16,588 nt of DNA from Phycisphaerae bacterium. Its GTDB lineage: Bacteria; Planctomycetota; Phycisphaerae; Sedimentisphaerales; UBA12454. Every line of letters begins with the position of its first letter. The stretch's first letter is position 1. This document shows positions 6,849 to 15,110 of this stretch, piece by piece. Position numbers and translations under genes: made by a program. The stretch spans positions 1-16,588 of the forward strand of contig JAQTQF010000010.1 in NCBI GenBank assembly GCA_028712345.1. Direction: 5' to 3'. The notes beneath the pieces were generated by a model. The model was not told where the DNA came from, did no database searches, and saw nothing but the letters and a program-made list of their open reading frames with translations.

Positions 6849-7451
6849 TTGATTTACAAACTCCGCCGAAGGTCTTATAATGCCCCTGTGGAATATTCAG
6901 ATTCAGACAACATTCGGGCCTCTCTGCAAGGCGATGAAAAGGCCTTTGAACGGCTTGTTCTCCAGTACCAGACCCGGGTCGCAGGGCTTATGTGGAGATT
7001 CAGCCGGAACCACTCTACTTGCGAAAGGCTCGTTCAGGATGTCTTCGTCGAAGTCTATCTGAGTCTTAAAACCTATAAAGCCAGGGCGCCTTTCGTTCAC
7101 TGGCTCAATAAAATCGCGACAAGAGTCGGATATCGATATTGGAAGCAGCTCGAGAGACAAAAGCGGTTTGTCCCGCTCGATGATGCTGACTTTGCCGAAA
7201 TAAAACAGCTGCAAAAAATCGATCCGGACGAGGCGGCGGAACTATTGCACTGCTTGCTGACCCAATTGCCAAACGCCGACAGATTAGTGCTGACTCTTGT
7301 TTACTTTGAAAATTGCACTATGAGCGAAGTTGCCCAAAGAACAGGCTGGACACGGGCCGCAACTAAAATGAGAGCCGCAAGGGCAAGAAAAAAATTAAAA
7401 AAAATCGCGGAAAAACAAAAAATCCTGGAGAAACTCGAATGGATGCAATGA
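6849..7451 (+). CDS. ECF-type RNA polymerase sigma factor
   Basis: The product (200 residues from TTG at 6849, 187 from GTG at 6888) has two sigma-70 domains. Region 2 is at about residues 30-100 (FERLVLQYQTRVAGLMWRF, then VQDVFVEVYLSL) and binds core polymerase and the -10 box. Region 4 is at about 138-190, with the helix-turn-helix TMSEVAQRTGWTRAATKMRA contacting the -35 box. Region 3 is absent, as in ECF factors. The stop lies inside the next gene, which encodes a small single-pass membrane protein, a typical anti-sigma position. The start is unsure: neither TTG nor GTG has a well-spaced ribosome binding site, while AAGG at 6869-6872 is best placed for an out-of-frame ATG at 6880. Confidence 0.85.
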   Translation: MIYKLRRRSYNAPVEYSDSDNIRASLQGDEKAFERLVLQYQTRVAGLMWRFSRNHSTCERLVQDVFVEVYLSLKTYKARAPFVHWLNKIATRVGYRYWKQLERQKRFVPLDDADFAEIKQLQKIDPDEAAELLHCLLTQLPNADRLVLTLVYFENCTMSEVAQRTGWTRAATKMRAARARKKLKKIAEKQKILEKLEWMQ

Positions 7452-7702
7452 AATTTATAGAAAAACTGGCTCAAAAGGCACAGGGCCAAACTGTTCCGAA
7501 ATATAATGTCTCCGCCGAGGTAATGCTGAGAATTGATAATCTCCAGCAGGAAAAAGTCACTCTTTTGCCGCTCGAACTGTTCGCGGGAATAACCGCCCTC
7601 GCCGCTTCGATTGTAACTTTCTTCTCCGTTCAGGCCTGGCGATGTATCGTTGACCCGCTGATTCAGTTATTCACTCCATTTCAGGGAGTCCCATTATGGT
7701 AA
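7439..7702 (+). CDS. Small single-pass membrane protein, candidate anti-sigma factor (CnrY-like position)
   Basis: The 87-residue product has a charged N-terminal part (1-44) and one hydrophobic segment (about 45-67, LELFAGITALAASIVTFFSV) followed by a short C-terminal tail. It overlaps the sigma gene by 13 bases and the next gene by 7, and GGAG at 7427-7430 precedes the ATG, so translation is coupled. Size and topology match CnrY-type anti-sigma factors, where a short cytoplasmic N-terminus binds the ECF factor and the tail meets a periplasmic sensor. No zinc-binding anti-sigma motif is present. The sequence alone does not identify a family; the role is inferred from position and topology. 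Confidence 0.6.
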   Translation: MDAMKFIEKLAQKAQGQTVPKYNVSAEVMLRIDNLQQEKVTLLPLELFAGITALAASIVTFFSVQAWRCIVDPLIQLFTPFQGVPLW

Positions 7703-8115
7703 CAGAAGAAAACATCGTAAAAACATACCGCACAAAAAAAATGTTCCTGTGGCTTCTCTGCTGCCTCATAATCCTTGCATCTGGAATTGCAATCGGCGCC
7801 GGCGCCTCTATTCTGCTCGTCAAGCACAGAGTCATCTGGATAAGCCATAGGCCTGAAAGCGCAGCGGTCGAAGCAAAGGAAATGGCCGCCCGTTACGGCC
7901 TTAATCCCCTGCAGACCACTCAGGTCGAAGCGATTTTCACCAGAGCTCTTGAACGAAGACAACTGCGGCGGGAAGAAACCGGCAAAAAACGCGATGAGGA
8001 TGCACAAATACTTACCGCAGAAATGCAGGAAACGCTAACCCCGCAGCAATTTGAAAAATGGAACAGGCATTTTCAGGAAATGAGAGAAAACTACAAAAAC
8101 CGCTTCAAAAAATAA
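7696..8115 (+). CDS. Membrane-anchored periplasmic helical sensor (CnrX/CpxP/Spy-like)
   Basis: The 139-residue product has a short cytoplasmic start, one membrane segment (about 16-42) and a highly charged, all-helical periplasmic part. The order YGLNPLQTTQVEAIF, RALERRQLRREE and LTPQQFEKWNRHFQEM is that of heavy-metal-resistance/LTxxQ proteins (CnrX, ZraP, CpxP, Spy), in which LTPxQ caps a long helical hairpin. CnrX senses Ni and Co and releases the ECF factor through CnrY; Spy and CpxP sense envelope stress. AGGGAG (7683-7688) lies seven bases before the ATG. No His- or Cys-rich metal site stands out, so a metal role is not shown. It ends the three-gene operon. Confidence 0.65.
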   Translation: MVTEENIVKTYRTKKMFLWLLCCLIILASGIAIGAGASILLVKHRVIWISHRPESAAVEAKEMAARYGLNPLQTTQVEAIFTRALERRQLRREETGKKRDEDAQILTAEMQETLTPQQFEKWNRHFQEMRENYKNRFKK

Positions 8116-8140
8116 CCACCGTTCTTAGCGGACGCCGCAA

Positions 8141-8164
8141 CCGAGCCGCGTAAGCAACCGGAAT
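8141..8164 (+). repeat. Second copy of a 24-nt dispersed repeat
   Basis: This matches 6661-6684 at 21 of 24 positions (shared core CGCGTAAGC and end CCGGAAT), in the same orientation. The copies flank the sigma-factor operon. The remaining intergenic bases (8165-8300) are AT-rich with nothing recognised, and no terminator is evident between the convergent operons. Confidence 0.5.
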
Positions 8165-8300
8165 AATCTCTCTTGAAATTATATGCTCCTCGATGAACTT
8201 AACAACTCCTGGCATTTTTCTCTATGTTTAATTTTGATGTATTATATTCGGAATGGTTTGGATTTGTAAAGAGAGGAAAATAATTGCCTGAATGGCGGAT

Positions 8301-9575
8301 TTACTCGTGCCTTAACGCTATGATAGGGTCAACTCTGGCCGCGTTTATCGCAGGATACAAACCGAAAACTATACCAATGCCGACACTGATGAACAAAGGA
8401 AATATAATGCTCTTTGCCGTTATGACCGTGGGCATACCGGCAAAGTAAGTAATGATTGCGGGAATAAGAATTCCCATCGCAAGTCCCACAATTCCCCCTA
8501 AAGTCGAAAGCACTACAGTCTCTATAAGAAACTGAATTATAATCTGCCTCCGCTTTGCGCCGATTGCCCGGCGGATTCCGATTTCACGGGTTCTTTCCGT
8601 TACCGAAGCAAGCATAATGTTCATAATCCCGATTCCCCCGACCAGCAAACTTATGCTTGCGATGGAGCCTAGAACGATATTAAAAGTTCGTTTTGTTGCC
8701 TCAGCCTGTTTCAGCAGAGCCAATGGCACGCTTAGTTCATAATCTTTTTTCTTGTGAAAATCCTGAAGCATTCGCTCAATGCCCGCCGCCGTCGGTTCGA
8801 CATCTTCGATATCATCAACCTGCACGATAATCTGGTGCAGTTCGACTATCTCTCTTATTCTGCTGCCGGCAGCTCTTTTCATAAAGAAATCGCCGAAACT
8901 TTTGCGCACGGTGCTCAGCGGTATATACGCATCAACCTGCTGATCCGGTATCTGGAGATTGCCTGCCTGACCTTCTTCGCTTTTTATTATTCCAACAACA
9001 ATAAATGAATTTCCGCCTATCCTGATAGGCTGGCCGATGGTATTTTTGGTCGCAAGCAATTTTCTTGCCCCGAATTCTGTCAATACTGCCACATTGGCAA
9101 AATCCTCAACATCTTTTTCGCCAAAAACTCTTCCGGCCAAAACCTCTCTCGGCACCAGTTCAAACCATGCTTCCGTCGTGCCCACAATTCTAAGTTCAAG
9201 CACTTGAGCGCCGAGACGGGATTCCTTTCGTATAAGTTTAGCCGGCGCAGCTTTTTTGACATGAGGAAAAGTATCATTTATCCTCTCGTTGTCGAAGTAT
9301 GTTAGTCCATATATGTTTATACGGGCGTTTTGAGTATTGGATGAATCGTCTTCAAGTGATTTGGTCGAATTAATAATTATATTATTGCTTCCGAGTTTCT
9401 GTATCTGCGTCATAGCTTCTTTGCTTGCGCCCTCTCCCACCGCAAGCATCGCGACAACGCTTCCGACTCCGAAAACTACTCCTAACATCGTAAGAAACGA
9501 ACGGAGTTTATGCAGAAGCAGGTTCTCAATTCCGAGCCATATATTTCTGATAAGTTTTGATTGGTGCAGCGACAT
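8301..9575 (-). CDS. MacB/FtsX-type ABC transporter permease
   Basis: The 424-residue product has the MacB-type permease layout. A first membrane helix follows a cytoplasmic amphipathic start (SFLTMLGVVFGVGSVVAMLA, about 26-47). A large periplasmic domain follows (about 50-285), then three C-terminal helices (about 297-322, 346-378 and 389-412). The conserved cytoplasmic loop RTREIGIRRAIGAKR couples to the ATPase. These permeases do not move substrate through the membrane; they drive periplasmic substrate out through a TolC duct by mechanotransmission. Unlike E. coli MacB the ATPase is a separate gene; its stop overlaps this ATG (TGATG). It is the last gene of the four-gene export operon. The substrate is unknown. 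Confidence 0.88.
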   Translation of the reverse strand: MSLHQSKLIRNIWLGIENLLLHKLRSFLTMLGVVFGVGSVVAMLAVGEGASKEAMTQIQKLGSNNIIINSTKSLEDDSSNTQNARINIYGLTYFDNERINDTFPHVKKAAPAKLIRKESRLGAQVLELRIVGTTEAWFELVPREVLAGRVFGEKDVEDFANVAVLTEFGARKLLATKNTIGQPIRIGGNSFIVVGIIKSEEGQAGNLQIPDQQVDAYIPLSTVRKSFGDFFMKRAAGSRIREIVELHQIIVQVDDIEDVEPTAAGIERMLQDFHKKKDYELSVPLALLKQAEATKRTFNIVLGSIASISLLVGGIGIMNIMLASVTERTREIGIRRAIGAKRRQIIIQFLIETVVLSTLGGIVGLAMGILIPAIITYFAGMPTVITAKSIIFPLFISVGIGIVFGLYPAINAARVDPIIALRHE

Positions 9576-10255
9576 CAGTTTTGCTCGATTCTGTCGATTA
9601 GTCCGTCTTTCATATGTAATCTGTTATGAGCGAAAGCAGCAATGTCCGGCTCGTGCGTTACCATAATAATGGTTGTCCCTTCAGTGTTGAGTTTGGCCAG
9701 AAGCTCCATAATTTGAGTTCCCGTATGACTGTCAAGATTGCCAGTCGGTTCATCAGCGAGAATAATATGCGGGTCTGCCGCCAGAGAACGGGCTACCGCC
9801 ACTCTCTGCATCTGTCCGCCGGAAAGCTCCGCGGGACGATGATTAAGTCTCGTTTCCAGCCCGACTCTTTCGGCAAGTTCCCTGGCTCTTTCAGCACTTT
9901 TGTGCGCATCCCATCCGAGATAATACAAAGGCAGTTCGATATTTTTCTGTACTGTCAATTGCGGAATCAGATTAAAACTCTGAAAAATGAATCCTATATA
10001 TTTCAGCCGAATATCGCTCAATGCATCGTCCCGAAGTTTGCTGACATCGTGAGTTTCGAGAAAGTATTGTCCGCTGGTTGGCCTGTCCAGACAGCCGAGT
10101 ATATTCATCATCGTGCTTTTTCCAGAACCGCTTGCCCCCATAACCGCCCAGAAACTTCCCTTTTCAAAGGACAAGCTAACCCCGTCAAGGGCCTTAACTT
10201 CCTCGACGCCCATTTTATATATCTTATGAATATTCTCGAATCTTACGATACCCAT
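9575..10255 (-). CDS. ABC transporter ATP-binding protein (MacB/LolD type)
   Basis: The 226-residue nucleotide-binding subunit has a complete motif set: Walker A GASGSGKST (Gly40-Thr48), Q-loop Gln92, signature LSGGQ (144-148), Walker B IILADE ending in catalytic Glu169, and H-loop His201. The A-loop region and the EVKALDGVSL start are typical of the MacB/LolD/FtsE group, which work with FtsX-like permeases. It hydrolyses ATP at the inner face of the membrane to power the permease encoded next to it. Eleven bases separate it from the adaptor gene upstream; AAGG lies about ten bases before its ATG. Nothing is missing. Confidence 0.92.
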   Translation of the reverse strand: MGIVRFENIHKIYKMGVEEVKALDGVSLSFEKGSFWAVMGASGSGKSTMMNILGCLDRPTSGQYFLETHDVSKLRDDALSDIRLKYIGFIFQSFNLIPQLTVQKNIELPLYYLGWDAHKSAERARELAERVGLETRLNHRPAELSGGQMQRVAVARSLAADPHIILADEPTGNLDSHTGTQIMELLAKLNTEGTTIIMVTHEPDIAAFAHNRLHMKDGLIDRIEQN

Positions 10256-10266
10256 TATGTAGCGCC

Positions 10267-12006
10267 TTATTTTGCCGGACCCTCTTGCTGAGAGATGCTA
10301 TGCTCCTGTCGCAATTTTTCCTTTTCCTCAGGACTCATCTGTTCGAATTTCTTTCTCATCGCTTCCCGCTGTTCGGGACTTGCGTTTTTGAATTGCCCTC
10401 TTGCTCTTTTTGGGGCTGCAGGCTGAGTCTCAGATGTTTGGTTTGAATCTTCCGACAGTTGATTTTCAGCGTCCCTGAGATTTTGAGAGATCTTTTCCTG
10501 CAGACCGTCTGAAGATTTTTCCGACAGACTTTGAGCCTGTGCCTCCGTTGCCGAAGATTTCAAAGGCGGAGTCAGCAGGACAATCTCGCCTTCTTTAAGA
10601 CCGTTGAGAATATGAATTACCTTGCTGTTATCAAGTCCAAGCTCGACTGTCCTGGACTGAAATAAACTTCCATTCCAGACATATACGGTAGGGTCGTTGT
10701 TGATTCTCGTAACAGCCTGCATCGGCACATAAATTGCGTCCTTGTATTGCTGAACGATTATTTCAGCCTGACAGCTCATTCCTGTTCTCAGCGATGTGTC
10801 GTTACCGTCAATATAAATTTCCGTGCTGTAAACCTTCAGGTCCGGGTTTATCCACATACTTCGCGGGTCCGGCAAGGGTGCAATAGTTGCTATGGTGCCG
10901 TACAAGGTTTTGCCGAGCAGGGCATCGACGGTAATAATTGCCGGCAACCCTTTGCTTATTTTCTTCAGATTGGATTCGTGAACCATAACATCGGCTTTGG
11001 ATGAATATCCCGCCGGAAGGTAAATCAGTTCTTCCCTTTCCTGGACCTCTCTGCCGACATCCAGCGGCTCAACAGGATCGTGACCGCCTCTTGTACTTGT
11101 TGCGTGAATAACCTGTCCGTCGGTGGGGGCATAGATTCTTGTTTTTGCAAGCTGGTCTTCCATTTTTTGCAGTTTGTCTTTTTGCCGCTGAAACTCGGAT
11201 TCTCTTGCTTTCAGCTCCGCCTTTGCCTGAATAACACTTGCATTAGCCTTGCGCTCAGTCCGCTCCATTGCCATTTCGGCTTGCGAAACATCGCTTTTCA
11301 GTTGTGCTAAATTCCGCTTGTAGGTATAATCAGCCAGAAGGTCCTTGCTCTTTTTGGCCAATTCAAGGTCCAGCTCTTTTTTCTTGGCTGCCAGCTCATC
11401 GGCCTGAAGTTCCGTCTGAGAAATATACTTTTCCTCATAGAGTTTCTGCGACCATTTGAGAGTTTCATTGGCTCGGGTTAATTCTTCCTCGGCGAGTTTA
11501 ATATCTGCCTCTGACTTATCGAGCTGGTAAGGATATTCCCCACTTAGATATTTTTCGAGGTCTTGTTTGGCGAAATCAAGTGTAAGCTTTGCAAGGTCTA
11601 TATCGCTTTTGGCCTGATTTTCCACAACCGCCTGGTTCTCCTTAGCGCTTATGTATGATGCTTCGGCGTTTTGAACGCTTATCTCCTGGTCGATTTTCTG
11701 GTCTGTCAGAGTGCTTGCATCGAGTTCGATGAGCAAGTCTCCTTTTTTAACCCGCGTCCCTTCGGGAATCACATAAATAATCGTTGTTCTTCCTTCAACT
11801 TCACTTTTAATAACGGCTTGTTCTCTTGCCCTCACCGTTCCAGAGACAACAAAGCTTATAGATAGCGGGCCTCGCTTGACCTTATATGTCGGGCCGTTGA
11901 TATCAGAGCCGCTTTTACCTTTCCATATTTGTCCAGCTGTGAGCAGCATTATTAGGATGACGACAGCGGCACCGCTTATTGCATATATCTTATTAGTTTT
12001 GGACAT
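10267..12006 (-). CDS. MacA/HlyD-like periplasmic adaptor with charged C-terminal tail
   Basis: The 579-residue membrane fusion protein links the inner-membrane ABC complex to the outer-membrane duct. It has an N-terminal anchor (about 8-26), a first half-lipoyl/barrel part (GTVRAREQAVIKSEVEGR), a long coiled-coil hairpin (about 105-290, rich in Lys, Glu and Ala), the second half-lipoyl part (RIYAPTDGQVI) and beta-barrel and membrane-proximal domains to about 500. A charged tail beyond about 500 ends with SPEQREAMRKKFEQ and MSPEEKEKLRQE, two tandem versions of one helix motif not part of normal MacA. ATG at 12006 is chosen because GGGAGG lies just upstream; an earlier in-frame ATG would run far into the TolC-like gene. 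It overlaps that gene by 14 bases. Confidence 0.88.
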   Translation of the reverse strand: MSKTNKIYAISGAAVVILIMLLTAGQIWKGKSGSDINGPTYKVKRGPLSISFVVSGTVRAREQAVIKSEVEGRTTIIYVIPEGTRVKKGDLLIELDASTLTDQKIDQEISVQNAEASYISAKENQAVVENQAKSDIDLAKLTLDFAKQDLEKYLSGEYPYQLDKSEADIKLAEEELTRANETLKWSQKLYEEKYISQTELQADELAAKKKELDLELAKKSKDLLADYTYKRNLAQLKSDVSQAEMAMERTERKANASVIQAKAELKARESEFQRQKDKLQKMEDQLAKTRIYAPTDGQVIHATSTRGGHDPVEPLDVGREVQEREELIYLPAGYSSKADVMVHESNLKKISKGLPAIITVDALLGKTLYGTIATIAPLPDPRSMWINPDLKVYSTEIYIDGNDTSLRTGMSCQAEIIVQQYKDAIYVPMQAVTRINNDPTVYVWNGSLFQSRTVELGLDNSKVIHILNGLKEGEIVLLTPPLKSSATEAQAQSLSEKSSDGLQEKISQNLRDAENQLSEDSNQTSETQPAAPKRARGQFKNASPEQREAMRKKFEQMSPEEKEKLRQEHSISQQEGPAK

Positions 12007-13915
12007 TTTGATTTCCTCCCGGCACATATTCCTGCCACAAACCTTTCTCATCTACCCGCAAAACTCCCATATCCCGCTGAATGTTCAGCTCGGCAATTCG
12101 ATAATTTACCACCGCCGCCGTCAGCGAATTCTGCGCCGATAAAAGCGCGTCCTGAGCTTCGAGCAAATCGCGAATCTGAGCCCTTCCGGCCTCAAGAAAC
12201 ATATTCACGCTCTTAACCCGCTTCTGGGCTACATATACCGACTTGGCCTGTATACCCATCCGCTCTCTTGCCTCGAGCAGGTCCCGTTGAGCATTTCGAA
12301 TATCCGATTTTATCGAGTCTTCGAGTTGCTGAACATCACGAACGGCCTGCTCAAGAGCTATAAAACTGTTTCGATAATCGAGACTCTCTGCCGTTCTTTC
12401 AATAGGAAGGTCCAGCGTTAGTAACGCCGAAGAGACTCCTCTATCGTGTCTCATTTGTGCATTACGGCTGGTTGCATCGCCGACATCGTTTCTCCTTGCT
12501 CCGGTCTGAACCGAGCCGAAAAGCGTAAGCTCTGCGCCCAAAGCGTCCGCCGCCACGACAACCGCTCGCTGAGCATCATAAACTTTTCCATCAGTCGCTT
12601 TCAAGTCAAACCGATTAGCAAAAGCCAGCTTCACCGCGATTGGTTCTTCGATTTCAAGCGGACCTGCGTTTTTATAATCCGGCTCAAGCAGCTCGACAAC
12701 AAGGTCGCTGCTTTCCTGTATCTCTGTATTAACCTGCGGCTGATTTTCATCAACGGCAAATTGACGGATAATATCCTTTGTCGGCATTACCAGTGTCTCA
12801 AGTTCATTCGGGGCAAGCTCTATCTTCGCGTCAGGCGGCAATCCCAGAAAAATCTTAAACGCATCAAGCCCTTTTTTATATGACTGCGTCGCACTTATCC
12901 ATCTCTGCCGGGCGCTTAGTTCGTTCTGAACGGCCTGGTCAACTTCGATCTCCTGAATCCGGCCCGCATCGGCCAGCCTCCTGCTCCTTTGCGCCGAAGC
13001 CATCCTGCTGCGGTAATCCGCTTCGCTGTTTTTGATTGCGTCGAGACCCTGAAGAACAGAGAGATATTTATTTGCGGTATCCACCGCGAATTGTTTTTTA
13101 TATTGTTCAAATGCCCAGAACGCGTAAAGGACATTTCTCTCCGCCTGCGTCAAAGGTTCAGTAACGATATGTTTTCCCGACCCTCGCAATAGCGGAATTG
13201 ATACAGTCGCATCGCCTAAAAATCCCATCGAAGATGCCTGGCCAAGCGTAAACAAATTCGCCAAATCGACGGCAAAGCTCGTCCCCAACTCTACGCCGCT
13301 CTGGAGTTTTCTCGTAACTCCGGCTTCGCCGCTGTTTACCATTCCGCTTTGGGAACTTCCGCTCGTTGTATCCGTTTCAAGAAGATTCTGTACCTGCCCA
13401 TTGAAGGTATTTCTAAACGCATCGCGCTCAAGTTCGAGAGCCAGAGCCTTTTGGAATATCTCTTCCTTCTTGGTTTGATAATCAAAACTGTTGTAAGCGC
13501 CAATTTGAAGCGCCTGCACAAGTGAAATTACTACCGGCTCATTGTCATCATTTACTGCAACGACTCTGTCTTCTGAAACCGCAGCCGTCGGCTTCTTTAC
13601 CGGCCAATGCTCAATAGGTTTTAATTTGTCAGTCCCTAATGAAGCAGGGCTGTAAGTCGCCAGCCTCTGGCCTGCCAAAAGTCTCCTGCGGAAGGTGTCG
13701 CTCGGTTTTTCAATAGTGAATTTGCCCGTTTTTCCCGTTGCCAGCAACTGCTTTTCAGCAAGTATCTTAGCGGCTGCTTTGTCCGTATCGACCCGGTATT
13801 TGTCCGGACTGCTGCAGCCGAACTGCAAAATAAGCATGGCTAAAAAGGCGGTCAATAAATGGTTGTTTATTGTTAAGCGTTTGTATTTAAAGGAGTTATA
13901 AATTTTGAAATTCAT
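11993..13915 (-). CDS. TolC-like outer-membrane efflux lipoprotein
   Basis: The 640-residue product is an outer-membrane efflux protein of the TolC/OprM class. It forms a trimeric duct that takes substrate from the adaptor and inner-membrane pump. The signal peptide ends LILQFGC, with Cys34 as lipidated residue. Long amphipathic helices typical of the periplasmic tunnel occur in two repeats, for example ALELERDAFRNTFNG with NKYLSVLQGLDAIKNSE, and SDIRNAQRDLLEARERMGIQ with EAQDALLSAQNSLTAAVVNY. It is longer than TolC (about 470): extra sequence lies in the N-terminal region before about residue 130 and around residues 385-430. The start at 13915 has only a weak ribosome binding site (AAAGATG region). 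It is the first gene of the efflux operon. Confidence 0.85.
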   Translation of the reverse strand: MNFKIYNSFKYKRLTINNHLLTAFLAMLILQFGCSSPDKYRVDTDKAAAKILAEKQLLATGKTGKFTIEKPSDTFRRRLLAGQRLATYSPASLGTDKLKPIEHWPVKKPTAAVSEDRVVAVNDDNEPVVISLVQALQIGAYNSFDYQTKKEEIFQKALALELERDAFRNTFNGQVQNLLETDTTSGSSQSGMVNSGEAGVTRKLQSGVELGTSFAVDLANLFTLGQASSMGFLGDATVSIPLLRGSGKHIVTEPLTQAERNVLYAFWAFEQYKKQFAVDTANKYLSVLQGLDAIKNSEADYRSRMASAQRSRRLADAGRIQEIEVDQAVQNELSARQRWISATQSYKKGLDAFKIFLGLPPDAKIELAPNELETLVMPTKDIIRQFAVDENQPQVNTEIQESSDLVVELLEPDYKNAGPLEIEEPIAVKLAFANRFDLKATDGKVYDAQRAVVVAADALGAELTLFGSVQTGARRNDVGDATSRNAQMRHDRGVSSALLTLDLPIERTAESLDYRNSFIALEQAVRDVQQLEDSIKSDIRNAQRDLLEARERMGIQAKSVYVAQKRVKSVNMFLEAGRAQIRDLLEAQDALLSAQNSLTAAVVNYRIAELNIQRDMGVLRVDEKGLWQEYVPGGNQNVQN

Positions 13916-14330
13916 ATTTTTTCATCTTTTACGCAATATCTCTATCGTCACTTATCTACCTCAATAGTAGTAAAAAAGGGGGAGCGGTAACAAGGAAAAT
14001 GCGTTAATTTGCGGAAATTTGGCAATTTTGGTAAGTTTTAACCGCGGATGACGCGGATTTTCACGGATTTTTTTAGACACGGATTAACGCTGTTGTTTTT
14101 ACTGATAACTGACCTGACCTGTCCTGAGCGAAGTCGAAGGATAACTAAATTACTGCTTTTCTACAGAGCATACCGGACACCTTTAACCCCTCTAAATCCC
14201 TGTTAAGAAATTAGTATGGTGTCCCCGGATTTCTCCGCGGGTTAGTTATTTTCCGTCTGTCATCTTGCATGGCAGGGTTTATCCGCCATAGGCAGGGTTC
14301 GTGGTATCGGACACCTTTAATTCTTTCTTT
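13916..14330. repeat. Repeat-rich intergenic region left of the DUF2971 gene
   Basis: No gene is visible in these 415 nt. On the minus strand 13964-13935 there is a weak possible promoter for the efflux operon (TTGAGG, 18 bases, GATATT). Repeats seen are 14069-14094 (inverted copy at 15789-15824), ACTGATAACTGA at 14101-14112 (again at 15451-15462), the quasi-palindrome GTCCTGAGCGAAGTCGAAGG at 14121-14140, CGGACACCTTTAA at 14174-14186 and 14308-14320 with GGTGTCC inverted at 14218-14224, and GGCAGGGTT at 14271 and 14291, twenty bases apart. Confidence 0.55.
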
Positions 14331-15110
14331 TTAATAAAGTTCATACAGATTGGACTTTTGAACTCTATCCTTCAACTTGCCGGAGACATTTTTAACTAAC
14401 TTCACAAACCAATCTTTGGCAAGAGGGCTGATATAGACCATTTCAATCAAATCGGATGGGTTAATTTTTATACGAATACTTTCCGGGCGCTCTTTCATTA
14501 ATCTTTCCAAATGTGCCTCGTTTTGTAGAATTGTGTTTTTTATCTCTTTATCAAATGCTTGATAGATGGATGCCCGCAGTTCTTGTTCGTGTACAAATGA
14601 TGGTCGCTTATAAATAATGTTCGCTCGACTCAAGCATGAAAACAACCTGCCTTCAGGATGAGCTCCGACTGGTTGTCCTGCATTCTCACTATCATACTTT
14701 ACCTTGGTTATATGAGGGCCTCCATCCCGTGACCATTTATTCTCAATTTCGGATTTAAACTTTCCAAAGGTAGTTTGTATTGCGATTGTCTCATATTTAT
14801 TTTCAGAGTATAGCCGCCACAGGGCGGCTGACTGATGCTCATTTATGTGCCAGCAATTCAAATACACAAAGAGCCGCTCAAAAATATTAAGCTGACGAGT
14901 TCGTTCTTTACCTTGCGGATTTGCTAATGATAATTGCTTATATTCCTTACCAAAGAATTGCATCCAACTGCAATCATATGGGTCTTCAAATTTGTCCGCT
15001 CTGGCAAAATGCAATTCGCTGGTCGTCAGTAAATCGATGTATTTGGAGAAATCTATGTACCGCCAAATTTTTTGATTATTATCCGGGGTTTCAATTTTAT
15101 CTTCATACAC
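14331..15110 (-). CDS. DUF2971 family protein
   Basis: The 259-residue soluble product has the layout of DUF2971 proteins: an N-terminal WRYIDFSKYIDLLTTSELHF block, RADKFEDPYDC, a central CWHINEHQSAALWRLYSENK block with the Trp-x-x-Tyr pattern, then YETIAIQTTFGKF, and a late KRPSFVHEQELRA block. No signal peptide or membrane segment is present. The biochemical function of the family is not established. Members occur patchily and are often near mobile or defence genes, which fits the repeat-rich setting here. GTG at 15110 is taken as start because AAGGAG sits about nine bases before it; the nearby ATG at 15106 is out of frame. It is a single gene, probably acquired. Confidence 0.75.
   Translation of the reverse strand: MYEDKIETPDNNQKIWRYIDFSKYIDLLTTSELHFARADKFEDPYDCSWMQFFGKEYKQLSLANPQGKERTRQLNIFERLFVYLNCWHINEHQSAALWRLYSENKYETIAIQTTFGKFKSEIENKWSRDGGPHITKVKYDSENAGQPVGAHPEGRLFSCLSRANIIYKRPSFVHEQELRASIYQAFDKEIKNTILQNEAHLERLMKERPESIRIKINPSDLIEMVYISPLAKDWFVKLVKNVSGKLKDRVQKSNLYELY

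Noticed and set aside
8284..8450. + strand TTG frame with AGAGAGG upstream, antisense to the permease end
   Set aside because: It is short, lies opposite a well-supported permease C-terminus and resembles nothing.
9626..10291. 221-codon + strand frame antisense to the ABC ATPase
   Set aside because: The minus-strand ATPase has all catalytic motifs; the opposite frame is its shadow.
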